Notes: generated from the letters alone by a model not told the origin. Shown: positions 1-7,010, counted from the first letter of the stretch. The stretch is 10,709 bases of DNA from an uncultured Faecalibacterium sp. (GCA_902463905.1 CABQHF010000057.1:1-10709); one strand, 5' to 3'. A program made the numbers and translations.

Positions 1-51
1 TGAATGTCAACCTGTTTTTCATTCATTTCGGAGGGAGGGATAGTTTTCCAC

Positions 52-96
52 ATGAGCACACCCATACAGTTGAAAATTCGAGGTCACACCAAATGA
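52..96 (+). CDS. Possible 14-codon leader peptide upstream of the repA-like start
   Basis: An ATG at 52 follows a purine-rich ribosome site (GGAGGGAGGGA, about 28-39) and opens a 14-codon frame reading MSTPIQLKIRGHTK. Its TGA (94-96) overlaps the ATG (93-95) of the next frame as ATGA, the arrangement seen in translational coupling. The next frame also has its own GAGGT 7 nt upstream. I do not recognise the peptide; it may be a leader or simply 5' flanking sequence of the replication gene. Confidence 0.3.
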   Translation: MSTPIQLKIRGHTK

Positions 97-452
97 CGCT
101 GGACTATTTCTATGGGCAGTCGGGCGAGTTGTTCTCTTACTTCCGCATCCCAAAAGCACTGTTCCAAGACCACCGTTTCTGGCAGATTTCCACCGATGCC
201 CGGACACTGTACGGCATTCTGCTGGACCGCATGGAGAAACTGGAAAACCAGATTTGGCAGGAGTCGGTGAAAAAGGCAGACACCGAGCGGTTTCTGGCTC
301 TGGTCAAAAAGTACCGCGACTGTCACGAGTTGACGGACGCCATGCTCTATTCCTTCATTGACCGGGTCGAGGTACATGAAGCCACCGGGGGCCGCACCAT
401 TTACCGCAAACAGAACATTGACATCTACTTCAACTTCATCGGCAACTATTAA
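93..452 (+). pseudogene. Chimeric ORF: RepA-type N-terminus fused to DUF4368 recombinase C-terminus
   Basis: The 119-residue frame has two unrelated halves. Residues 1 to about 46 (MTLDYFYGQ, FRIPKALF, STDARTLYGILLDRM) match the start of the RepA replication-initiator proteins carried by clostridial integrative elements. Residues from about 50 to 119 (RFLALVKKY, DRVEVHEA, DIYFNFIG) match the DUF4368 C-terminal segment of large serine recombinases of the TnpX/TndX type. Both families normally run to several hundred residues, so most of each is missing: the RepA DNA-binding core and the whole recombinase catalytic domain. The join is in frame at about 228-236. The product cannot be a working initiator or recombinase. 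It most likely arose by internal deletion of an element. Family calls are from motif recognition. Confidence 0.75.
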
Positions 453-732
453 AGCAGTCAGCCAGCAGAATGCTCTCCGGCACTGCCAGAGCAAGAAAGC
501 TCAAAGTTGCCTGTCGGAAGCTCCGGCGGCAGGCCCGGAAAAATTCCTCGCTGACCGTTCCCCGGTCCTCAATTAGGGACTTGTTCACTGCATAATAGAG
601 GGCTGTGCTGGAAATGCCCAAGGTAAACAGCGGCAGGCTTCCTATTAGCCACAGCAGGCTGAGAATCACCATATCCGCAACCCGGGTTAAGAAACGGAAC
701 AGAGGGGCATCCAGGTCGAAAAAGTCATTCAT
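436..732 (-). pseudogene. DUF624 (YesL-like) membrane protein, 3' end lost
   Basis: The start (ATG at 732) follows a CAGGTGA ribosome site, 15 nt after the GH13 stop, so this is the last gene of the sugar operon. Residues 1 to about 80 match the N-terminus of DUF624 proteins: a hydrophobic first helix (MVILSLLWLIGSLPLFTLG), the family ALYYAV segment, then a basic stretch (RACRRSFRQATLSF) leading into the second helix. Intact members are about 200 residues with several membrane helices; here the frame stops at 98 residues because it runs into the recombinase end at about 450-475. DUF624 genes often sit with CUT1 sugar transporters and glycosidases; their role is not well defined. The truncated product is probably non-functional. 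Confidence 0.8.
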
Positions 733-747
733 AGGGTATCACCTGGT

Positions 748-2406
748 TTACTTCTGGAGCACAAAGGCCTCATAGGGGCGCAGGGTCACAGCGCCGGTGG
801 GAGCGGTGTCAGGATAATTGCCGATCAGGCGCCGGGCCCCCGCAAAATCAGCGGGAATTGTGAAGGCCGCGTCCTTGTCTGAGAAGTTGCAAGCGATCAG
901 GTAGTTCTCGCCGGTCTCGGCCAGGGTACGCCGGTAGGCAAAGACCTGGGGGTTCTCCTCGGCCAGAAGCTGGAAAGAGCCGTAAATCAGCCCCAAATGG
1001 CTCTTGCGCAGGGTGATCATCTGCTTGTAGTAGTTGAGCACCGAGTCCGGGTCTTTTTCCTCGGCGGCGGCGTTGATGGCGGTATAGTTGGGGTTGACCT
1101 CAATCCAGGGGGTGCCGGTGGTAAAACCGGCGTTAGGGGAGTCGTCCCACTGGACCGGGGTGCGGGCGTTGTCCCGGCTGCGGAGGGCCAGGCACTCCAT
1201 CATTTCGTCTGCAGAAATCAAGCCTGCGCCGGTCAGCTCCTTGAAGGCGTTGAGACTTTCGATATCCCGGTACTGGCTGAGATCTTTGAAATAGGCGTTG
1301 GTCATCCCCAGTTCATCGCCCTCATAGATGTAGGGAGTACCCTGCAGGCTCAGCAGGCAGATGGCCAGCATCTTGGCGGAGAGAGGCGAGTCATCGCCCC
1401 AGCGGGATGCAGCCCGGGGCTGATCGTGGTTGCCCCAGAACAGGCTATTCCAGGCTTTGCCGTCCAGGCCGGTCTGCCAGTGACTGAGAATTTTCTTGAG
1501 CTGCATAAAATCGTAGCGCTGGGTGGTCCACTTGCCCAGGGGTCCGTCCCCAATGCCGACGTGCTCAAATTGGAAGACCATGTTCAGCTCCTTGCCGTCC
1601 AGCCCCGCATACTGGGGGGCGTTTTCCACCGTGGCGCCGGGAGTCTCGCCCACCGTCATAATGTCGTATTTCGAGAGGACCCGCCGGTTCATCTCCTGCA
1701 AAAATTCATGGATGCGGGGCCCATTGACATAGTAGGGACCGCCATTGCCATACAGTCCGTGTTTCTCGCCATCCGGAAAGCGCCAGTCCTTGGAAATCAT
1801 ACTGATGACGTCCATCCGGAACCCGTCGATGCCCTTGTCAAACCACCAGGTCATCATGTTGAACACTTCGTCCCGGACTTTGGGGTTCTCCCAGTTCAGG
1901 TCGGGCTGCTTGGGGGAGAACAGGTGCAGGTAATACATATCGGTCTGGGGGTCGTATTTCCAGGCCGAGCCGCCGAAGCTGGCGCCCCAGTTGTTGGGCT
2001 CGTGGCCGTCTTTGCCCAGCTTCCAGATATAGTAGTCTCGGTAGGGGTTATCCACCGACTTGCGGCTCTCGATGAACCAGGGGTGCTCGTCCGAGGTGTG
2101 GTTGACCACCAGGTCCATCACAATGCGGATGCCCCGCTGATGGGCCTCGGCCAGCAGAGCGTCGAAGTCCTCCATGGTGCCAAACCGGGGGTTGATGGCC
2201 CGGTAGTTGGAGATGTCGTAGCCGTTGTCATCCATGGGGGAGTCCATGATGGGGCACAGCCACAGCACATTGACCCCCAGATCCTTCAGGTAATCCAGCC
2301 GGGAACGGATGCCGTTCAGGTCCCCGATGCCGTCCCCGTCCGAGTCCTGGAAGCTGCTGGGGTAGATTTGGTATACGATGCTTTCTTTCCACCATTTGCG
2401 GTCCAT
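748..2406 (-). CDS. GH13 subfamily 31 alpha-glucosidase (oligo-1,6-glucosidase type)
   Basis: A 552-residue retaining alpha-glucosidase that releases glucose from the non-reducing end of short alpha-glucosides. The order is typical: KESIVYQIYP start, a calcium-loop motif DSDGDGIGDL (21-30), MDLVVNHTS (97-105), nucleophile region GFRMDVIS with Asp199, acid/base Glu254 in TVGE, transition-state Asp328 in WGNHDQP, the ARTPVQWD motif, and a C-terminal beta domain ending PYEAFVLQK. Asp199-Val200 matches oligo-1,6-glucosidases, where Val after the nucleophile goes with alpha-1,6 preference (Thr or Ala in maltases). There is no signal peptide, so it acts in the cytoplasm. The ribosome site AAGGAGG lies 7 nt before ATG and overlaps the stop of the GH31 gene 12 nt upstream, indicating tight cotranscription and perhaps coupling. 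Exact substrate is inferred. The name malL would fit but trehalose-6-phosphate hydrolases are close relatives. Confidence 0.93.
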   Translation of the reverse strand: MDRKWWKESIVYQIYPSSFQDSDGDGIGDLNGIRSRLDYLKDLGVNVLWLCPIMDSPMDDNGYDISNYRAINPRFGTMEDFDALLAEAHQRGIRIVMDLVVNHTSDEHPWFIESRKSVDNPYRDYYIWKLGKDGHEPNNWGASFGGSAWKYDPQTDMYYLHLFSPKQPDLNWENPKVRDEVFNMMTWWFDKGIDGFRMDVISMISKDWRFPDGEKHGLYGNGGPYYVNGPRIHEFLQEMNRRVLSKYDIMTVGETPGATVENAPQYAGLDGKELNMVFQFEHVGIGDGPLGKWTTQRYDFMQLKKILSHWQTGLDGKAWNSLFWGNHDQPRAASRWGDDSPLSAKMLAICLLSLQGTPYIYEGDELGMTNAYFKDLSQYRDIESLNAFKELTGAGLISADEMMECLALRSRDNARTPVQWDDSPNAGFTTGTPWIEVNPNYTAINAAAEEKDPDSVLNYYKQMITLRKSHLGLIYGSFQLLAEENPQVFAYRRTLAETGENYLIACNFSDKDAAFTIPADFAGARRLIGNYPDTAPTGAVTLRPYEAFVLQK

Positions 2407-2418
2407 GGTAATGCCTCC

Positions 2419-4377
2419 TTATTCTGCGGGGATGGTAACCCCGTCGTCGTCGTAGCGGTCATAGCTGGCCCCGGGCCAGCCGATCATCCGGATGGTGGCG
2501 GGGTCGATGTCGGCCACCGTCTGGGCGGGGTCCGCCACCAGGATGCAGGCGCCTTTGCGGATGAACAGGGGTACCTCGTTGAGGGCCACCTTCACAAAGT
2601 GGGTGCCGGCGGGGAGGACTTCCTGTGTGATGCGGCCCTCGGGGCCGAACTTGACAAACAGCATCTCCTCGGGCAGATACACCATCCGTCCGGTGGCGTT
2701 CTGGGTGTAGACCGGGGCAATCATCATCTCATTGCCCAGCATCAGCTGGTCCTCGGTCTGAAGGGCGATCTCGTCTTCGGGGTAGACGAAGGCCAGGGGC
2801 TTGAACAGCATTTCGCCGTTCAGCGCTGCCTTCATGTATTCGCTGTAGAGGTAGGGGATCAGCCGGTAGCGGGTCTCGATGACGCTACGGAAGTCCTCGG
2901 GCCCCTCAAACTGGTAGAACTCCTGCCGGCGGGTGTCGCAGCCCGAGTGGTTGCGCATCAGGGGGGTGAACACCCCCAGCGCCAGCCACCGCAGCAGCAG
3001 ATCCCGGCTGGTGTCGGCGTTGAAGCCACCCAGGTCGGCTCCCACATACAGGAAACCGCACATATTGAGGGAGGGCAGCATCTTGAGGTTCAGCAGCAGG
3101 TGGCTCCACCAGGAGTGGTTGTCGCCGGTCCAGACGCCGCCGTACCGGTGCATCCCGATACAGGAAGACCGGGAGAACAGCAGAAAACGTTTGCCCGGGG
3201 CAATGCTGGCCAGCCCCTCCGAGGCGGCCCGGGTCATGTTGTAGCCGTAGAGGTTGTGGACCTGGTCGTGGCGGACCATTTTGCCGTCCACCTTGTGATA
3301 AAAGCGGGCGTAGTCTTCCGGCGCATTGGACAGATTGAGCCAGCCGATGGCCTGGCCAAAATGATCGATGGTGCCGTCTTCATGGGGAACCGGCGGATGA
3401 TCCAGCCGCTCGGCCAGCCCCTCCCGGGAGTAGAAGATGGCGGGCTCGTTCATGTCGTTCCAGAAGCCCTCGATGCCGCAGTCGGTCAGAGCCTTGTACT
3501 GGCTGCCGAACCAGGCCCGGGCCTCGGGGTTCAGCACGTCGGGGAAGTGGCTCCACCCCGGCCAGACGGTTCCCTCAAAATCGGTTCCGTCGGCCCGCTT
3601 GCAGAAGTAGCCCTTTTCCTTGCCCTCGTCGCAGACCGAATAGCCTGCTTCCTCCTTGACGCCGGCGTCGATGATGGGCACCAGCCGGACGCCCTGCTCT
3701 TTCATCTTGGATACAAAGCCGGAAAAATCGGGGAAATTCTCCGGGTTGACGGTGAAGTCCTTGTAGTGGTCCATGTAGTCGATGTCCATGTACACCATAT
3801 CCAGGGGAATGTGGGCCTGGCGGTGTTTGGCAACCACCTCTTCAAAGTCGGCCTGGGTCTTGTAGCCGTAGCGGCTCTGGCCAAAGCCAAAGGCAAATTT
3901 GGGCGGGATGTAGCTGCGGCCGATGATGGCCCGGAACTGCTTGACCACATCGCAGGCGCTGTCGCCGGTGATGACGTAAAGGGCCAGGTCGGCCCGCTCA
4001 CAGGTGACTTCCAGCCAATCCCTGCGGGTGAAGCCGATGTCAAACCGAATCCGGGCAGGATAGTCGAAGAACAGCCCCAGATTCTGCTGGCCCGAGATCA
4101 CGATGAAGTTGTGGGCGGCGTACATTCGCTGCTTGTTTTCGGTGTGGAGGCCGTCGTCCACATTGTCGCTGACGTAGACAAAGCCCCGCTTGTTGATGCC
4201 GCGGTTGGCTTCGCCCAGGCCGTAGACCCGGTCGCCCTCCGCCAGGGGGCAGGCAAAGCAGAAGCCGGACTCGCTGGTTTTGACCGTTCCCACAGGGGGT
4301 TCGCCTTGGCTTGCAGGGATTGGTGCGACCACCGATTCGGTGTCAAAGGGGACACCATAGAGATACTTTTGAATCAT
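2419..4377 (-). CDS. GH31 alpha-glucosidase
   Basis: A 652-residue GH31 enzyme, close in length to the gut bacterial Ro-alphaG1 type. An N-terminal beta-sandwich (about 1-155, with VYGLGEANRG) is followed by the catalytic barrel. Visible motifs are GQSRYGY (167-172), MDIDYMD (197-203), nucleophile Asp308 in WNDMNEP, the FSRSS segment (401-405), acid/base Asp419 in WTGDN, and RNHSG. No signal peptide is present, so the enzyme is cytoplasmic. Tyr170 aligns, by motif, with Ro-alphaG1 Trp169 and human maltase-glucoamylase Tyr299, a position that governs alpha-1,4 versus alpha-1,6 preference, and Tyr favours alpha-1,4. The ATG at 4377 has GGGAGAAC upstream. The C-terminus (DDDGVTIPAE) is short but in the family range. 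It lies between the permease remnant and the GH13 gene in one minus-strand operon. Confidence 0.93.
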   Translation of the reverse strand: MIQKYLYGVPFDTESVVAPIPASQGEPPVGTVKTSESGFCFACPLAEGDRVYGLGEANRGINKRGFVYVSDNVDDGLHTENKQRMYAAHNFIVISGQQNLGLFFDYPARIRFDIGFTRRDWLEVTCERADLALYVITGDSACDVVKQFRAIIGRSYIPPKFAFGFGQSRYGYKTQADFEEVVAKHRQAHIPLDMVYMDIDYMDHYKDFTVNPENFPDFSGFVSKMKEQGVRLVPIIDAGVKEEAGYSVCDEGKEKGYFCKRADGTDFEGTVWPGWSHFPDVLNPEARAWFGSQYKALTDCGIEGFWNDMNEPAIFYSREGLAERLDHPPVPHEDGTIDHFGQAIGWLNLSNAPEDYARFYHKVDGKMVRHDQVHNLYGYNMTRAASEGLASIAPGKRFLLFSRSSCIGMHRYGGVWTGDNHSWWSHLLLNLKMLPSLNMCGFLYVGADLGGFNADTSRDLLLRWLALGVFTPLMRNHSGCDTRRQEFYQFEGPEDFRSVIETRYRLIPYLYSEYMKAALNGEMLFKPLAFVYPEDEIALQTEDQLMLGNEMMIAPVYTQNATGRMVYLPEEMLFVKFGPEGRITQEVLPAGTHFVKVALNEVPLFIRKGACILVADPAQTVADIDPATIRMIGWPGASYDRYDDDGVTIPAE

Positions 4378-4421
4378 ACCGTTCTCCCAAATAAAAGTGA
4401 CTGAGTGGTTGTTTTGTCAGA

Positions 4422-4449
4422 CAGAGCGCCCCGTCTCCGGAGCGCTCTG
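4422..4449 (-). other. Intercistronic stem-loop between permease and GH31 genes
   Basis: CAGAGCGC (4422-4429) pairs with GCGCTCTG (4442-4449) around a 12-nt loop in the 84-nt gap between the permease stop and the GH31 start. No T-run follows on the minus strand, so it is not a standard terminator. It may shield the 3' end of a cleaved operon mRNA or reduce read-through; this is inference. Confidence 0.5.
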
Positions 4450-4461
4450 AAAGAATATAAA

Positions 4462-5275
4462 TTAGCCCTTAACCGAGCCCACCACAATGCCGGAAACGAA
4501 GTACCGCTGCAGCAGGGGATAGATCAGCAGCAGCGGGATAACTGCAACAACGATCTTGGCTGCATTGAGGTTGGTGTTGCCCAGGGCGGCAGAATCCACC
4601 ACGGCAGACAGATTGCCCTGCTTGATCAGATCTTCCACGTTGATCTGCAGACTCTGGATATAGGTCATCAGGGGATAATAGGTGGCTTTGGACATGTAGA
4701 TCAGGCCGCTGTAGAAGTCGTTCCAGCTGCCCACAATGCTGAACAGGGATACGGTGGCCAGAACCGGCTTGGAAATGGGGATGAAGATCTTGGTCAGAAC
4801 CTGGAGCGGGCTGGCGCCGTCAATGAAGGCGGCTTCCTCAAGCTCTTTGGGAACGGCAGCAAAGAAGTTCATCACCAGGATGACATTGACCCGGCAAAAC
4901 CAGGGCCCAGACGGTATTGAGCAGGCCGTAGGATTTGACAACCAGGAAGGTGGGGATCATGCCGCCGTTGAAAAGCATGGCAAAAATCATCAGGTTTGCA
5001 TAGATGTTGCGGCCCCGGAACTGTGCGCTGGTTTTGGAGAGGGGATAAGCCATCAGTACGATCAGCACAAAGTTGATGATCAGGGCCAGCACAACCCGCT
5101 CCACCGAGATCAGAAAGGAGTGCCAGAACTGGGAGTCCTCCAGGATCTTCTCATAGGCTGCGGTGCTGAATCCCACCGGGATCAGCCCTACCATGTTGCC
5201 TTCCACTGCTGCAGAGGAGGAGAAGGAGATGGCAACAATGTTCAGCAGCGGCAGCAGACAGACTACAAAAAACAA
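4462..5275 (-). pseudogene. CUT1 sugar ABC permease (MalG/LplC-like), N-truncated and frameshifted
   Basis: Two minus frames together make one permease. The upstream frame (from 5275) has VCLLPLLNIVAISFSSSAAV, then membrane segments and [23 protein letters not shown]. The downstream frame resumes with [10 protein letters not shown], the EAA cytoplasmic loop ([21 protein letters not shown]) that contacts the ATPase, and the usual C-terminus [13 protein letters not shown]. The frame changes at about 4888-4891. Compared with remembered homologues, four or so residues of the LPGAV..NVIL segment appear missing, so a small deletion (for example 14 nt) fits better than a single-base slip. The 5' end also lacks the first 15-25 residues; the only start is TTG at 5275, at the edge of a palindrome. 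No solute-binding protein, partner permease or ATPase gene is nearby. Import by this system is unlikely here. A sequencing error at 4890 is possible but would not explain the lost N-terminus. Confidence 0.85.
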
Positions 5276-5365
5276 ATCCTCTTCCAGTTTGTATATGTCT
5301 CGTTCTGACAGGCTGCGCAGCGTGTCTTTTTGACGAGCTCATTATACAAAACCGAAGAGGATTTG
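5273..5365. repeat. 93-bp imperfect palindrome at the permease 5' end
   Basis: The outer arms 5273-5295 and 5343-5365 are complementary at 20 of 23 positions, beginning CAAATCCTCTTC and ending GAAGAGGATTTG. Moving inward, CTCGT (5300-5304) pairs with ACGAG (5333-5337), and the centre is a 20-bp near-palindrome (5307-5326) with GCTGCGCAGC at its heart. AAAA flanks both sides. It could be a miniature inverted-repeat element or a deletion scar; it occupies the place where the permease N-terminus, and upstream transporter genes, would be expected. Confidence 0.75.
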
Positions 5366-5369
5366 AAAA
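5341..5369 (-). promoter_or_regulatory. Candidate promoter of the permease/glucosidase operon
   Basis: A perfect -10 box TATAAT lies on the minus strand at 5346-5341, with a 17-nt spacer to a weak -35 TTTTCA (5369-5364). Most of it lies within the right arm of the palindrome, so the transcript would begin at about 5334 and carry much of the palindrome in its leader. It points toward the permease and glucosidase genes. Confidence 0.5.
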
Positions 5370-5374
5370 GGGTT

Positions 5375-5390
5375 TTGCGCAACGTTTCCT
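5375..5390. promoter_or_regulatory. Candidate LacI-family operator upstream of the operon
   Basis: TTGCGCAACGTTTCC combines an 8-bp palindrome TTGCGCAA with an AACGTT core, resembling the CpG-centred operators of maltose-type LacI regulators (GCAAACGTTTGC), although it matches only part of that consensus. It lies just upstream of the -35 and directly after the repressor gene. Partial match only. Confidence 0.35.
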
Positions 5391-5415
5391 ACGAAACTGA
5401 CAAATACCACAAGAA

Positions 5416-6480
5416 TTATTTGTGGGTTTTGTGCAGATCTTTTGACCAGTGCGCGGCGTTGGGGGTTGATTCGCGCACCGAGTTGCGGCGGATCAGTTCA
5501 ACAGGCTGAACGTAATTTTTACACTCCACCGGTTCCTGCCGAATCAGACGCACCAGCAGTTCCACGGCGGCCTCTGCTTTGGCCGGGACGTTCTGACGCA
5601 CTGTCGTCAGAGGGGGATGCATGAGTTCTGCATAGATGCAGTCGTCAAACCCGGTGACGGAGACCTGCTCCGGCACCTGTATGCCGTGGTCCTGCAGATA
5701 ATTCATCACTTCCGCCGCATCATAGTCAGAGGCCAGGGCCACAGCCCTGGCCTGGACAAAGCGATCCAAATAGTGGCCGTACATGACACGGCGCAGAGAA
5801 AGATCCTCGGGGAGAAGAATATGGCGCTCTTCTCCGCAGTCAATCCCGGCAGAGCGCATCTGATGCTGAAATCCTTTCCAGCGGTAATGGTCTGCGCCGG
5901 TATCACACTCGGCGGCAAAGATGGCCTGGGTGTACCCGTTGTCCAGCAGATACTTTGCAATCATGGCGCCGCCGCCGAAATCATCAACCCCCACGTTGAC
6001 GTAGTGGTACTCCGCCTCGGGATAGGTGTCAATCAGGACCATATATTTGTTGAGTTGCCTGCGCAGCTCCTTGTATTTCTTTTCGTCCAGTCCCAGGACG
6101 ACAAGACCATCCACATTCCATCGGGAGGCAATCTCTGCCACCCGGTCCGTATTTTTGTCCTGGCCATTGATCAGCATGACATAATATCCGTTTCGATAGG
6201 CAGTCTCTTCTACACCAGACAGAAGTTCTGCCACAAAGGTATCGCGCAGAGCAGGGAGGCCGTGGACACAGCTGTAGCCCAGCACCAGTCCAATGATGCA
6301 GGACCCTTTGTGGGTCAGCTCACGGGAAGATGTATCCGGGACATAGCCCTCCTGGTTCAGAATTTCCGAAATTTTCCGGATCATTTCCTTGGAAACTTTT
6401 TTGGTGTTGCCGTGCAGCACATTGGACACTGTTGTCCGGCTTACACCAACTTGATCTGCAATATCCTGCAAACGCTTCAT
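5416..6480 (-). CDS. LacI-family transcriptional repressor
   Basis: A 354-residue regulator. The N-terminal LacI helix-turn-helix is clear (LQDIADQVGVSRTTVSNVLHG, residues 4-24, shown here as the family motif), followed by the hinge region at about 45-60 and a periplasmic-binding-protein-like sensor domain from about 62 to 340 (IIGLVLGYS, DGLVVLGLD, VTGFDDCIYAELMHPPLTTV). The last motif is characteristic of the family's C-terminal subdomain. It is the first gene of the minus-strand cluster and its location next to two alpha-glucosidases suggests that it senses an alpha-glucoside and represses the operon; the ligand is inferred. ATG at 6480 has GGGAG about 13 nt upstream, a rather long spacing. 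An operator-like inverted repeat between its promoter and start indicates autoregulation. Confidence 0.93.
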   Translation of the reverse strand: MKRLQDIADQVGVSRTTVSNVLHGNTKKVSKEMIRKISEILNQEGYVPDTSSRELTHKGSCIIGLVLGYSCVHGLPALRDTFVAELLSGVEETAYRNGYYVMLINGQDKNTDRVAEIASRWNVDGLVVLGLDEKKYKELRRQLNKYMVLIDTYPEAEYHYVNVGVDDFGGGAMIAKYLLDNGYTQAIFAAECDTGADHYRWKGFQHQMRSAGIDCGEERHILLPEDLSLRRVMYGHYLDRFVQARAVALASDYDAAEVMNYLQDHGIQVPEQVSVTGFDDCIYAELMHPPLTTVRQNVPAKAEAAVELLVRLIRQEPVECKNYVQPVELIRRNSVRESTPNAAHWSKDLHKTHK

Positions 6481-6508
6481 GGCTGTTCATATGCTCCCTG
6501 TTTGATCA

Positions 6509-6532
6509 GTTGAAACACAAACGGTTTTCAAC
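6509..6532. promoter_or_regulatory. Operator-like inverted repeat in front of the lacI-family gene
   Basis: GTTGAAA (6509-6515) and TTTCAAC (6526-6532) are perfect 7-bp inverted arms. Between them is AAACGGTTT, which fits the AAnCGnTT core of LacI-family operators. It lies across the predicted transcription start (about 6529), an ideal place for self-repression. Confidence 0.55.
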
Positions 6533-6535
6533 GTA

Positions 6536-6564
6536 AAAATAGCATATTCATACAGTAATTGCAA
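6536..6564 (-). promoter_or_regulatory. Promoter of the lacI-family gene
   Basis: On the minus strand TTGCAA (6564-6559) and TATTTT (6541-6536) are spaced by exactly 17 nt, with the regulator's ATG about 50 nt downstream of the predicted start site. Confidence 0.6.
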
Positions 6565-6790
6565 TCCGAATGATCCTTTGATCTTCAATGAATTCTGAAC
6601 TCAATTAAAGACTTTTTTGATATTAATACCCAGTAGTGCTTAATCATCTGTTTGCAGGATGATGAAAGCAAGAAAAATGCCTGCCTTTTCATAAGCCCGG
6701 CAGAATGAATACAGCATAGGCGGCGTGATGAGATTCGGAAGCAGATGAGCAAGGAACTGTACAAGTGAGATTGCTCCATCAGGCAAAAGA
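6565..6790. other. AT-rich gap without a recognisable gene
   Basis: No supported coding region is seen on either strand. Short frames here lack ribosome sites and family motifs. A 15-codon tail-like reading (RRDEIRKQMSKELYK) near 6720-6770 could be the end of a degraded gene, but is too short to call. It lies between the regulator promoter and the terminator of the broken tRNA. Confidence 0.5.
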
Positions 6791-6823
6791 AAAAGCACGA
6801 GACACAAAATCTCGTGCTTTTTT
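6791..6823. terminator. Bidirectional intrinsic terminator, originally of the CAU tRNA
   Basis: A 12-bp perfect stem (6791-6802 with 6810-6821, core GCACGAGA/TCTCGTGC) encloses a 7-nt loop. T-runs follow on both strands: TTTTTT on plus, and TTTTTC on minus. On the minus strand it comes directly after the CCA end of the tRNA fragment, the usual place for a tRNA terminator. Confidence 0.9.
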
Positions 6824-6867
6824 GGTGGGCCAGGCAGGACTTGAACCCGCGACCAAGCGGTTATGAG
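6823..6867 (-). pseudogene. 3' half of a tRNA with CAU anticodon (probably tRNA-Met)
   Basis: Read on the minus strand, the sequence starts at the anticodon loop CTCATAA, continues with the stem strand CCGCT, a short variable loop, the T-arm GCGGG-TTCAAGT-CCTGC, the acceptor strand CTGGCCC, A and an encoded CCA (6825-6823). The D-arm, the 5' acceptor strand and the 5' strand of the anticodon stem are missing: the upstream bases do not resemble a tRNA. The break is exactly at the anticodon loop. This is the pattern left at one end of an element integrated by a recombinase that crosses over in the anticodon loop. CAU could also be the tRNA-Ile2 precursor. Confidence 0.85.
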
Positions 6868-6896
6868 AACGTCGCTAATTTTGAAATCCCGTTTTT

Positions 6897-6913
6897 CTTG
6901 TGAAATCTTGTGA
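6897..6913 (+). repeat. Direct repeat CTTGTGA x2, one helical turn apart
   Basis: CTTGTGA occurs at 6897-6903 and 6907-6913, a 10-bp period, about 30 bp from the tRNA break. Short, phased direct repeats close to a tRNA attachment site can be arm-type sites of a tyrosine recombinase; this is suggestive only. Confidence 0.3.
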
Positions 6914-7010
6914 CTATCTGATAATTCTATGAAAGTGCCTTTGTGTACTTTGACGTAACTTTTGGTATCTTTTTGTCTCTAAAACGGCTCTTTGTAGGTG
7001 AAACGGTAAG

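Larger units (their letters stand above)
1..470 (+). mobile_element. Relic of an integrative element (right end)
   Basis: The stretch holds only a RepA-type start joined to the last part of a large serine recombinase, with the recombinase stop at 450-452. In Tn4451/Tn5397-like elements the recombinase gene usually lies at one end of the element, so the element boundary is probably just after that stop. The truncated DUF624 gene begins immediately beyond, on the other strand. The left end lies outside the window. The exact boundary (about 450-475) is inferred; no target duplication can be shown from one end. Confidence 0.55.

Noticed and set aside
997..4404. A 1135-codon open frame on the plus strand
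   Set aside because: It is the shadow of the GC-rich GH13 and GH31 genes on the minus strand; it has His/Val/Gly-rich low-complexity composition and no family motif.
5335..5508. Plus-strand open stretch with LYKTEEDLKRVL-like reading
   Set aside because: No start or ribosome site; it reads across the palindrome and the end of the lacI-family gene. The EEDL echo on both strands is explained by the inverted repeat.
5617..6513. 298-codon plus-strand frame
   Set aside because: Antisense to the lacI-family gene, which has clear family motifs and a ribosome site.
6585..6779. 64-codon minus-strand frame
   Set aside because: No ribosome site or family motifs; composition looks random.
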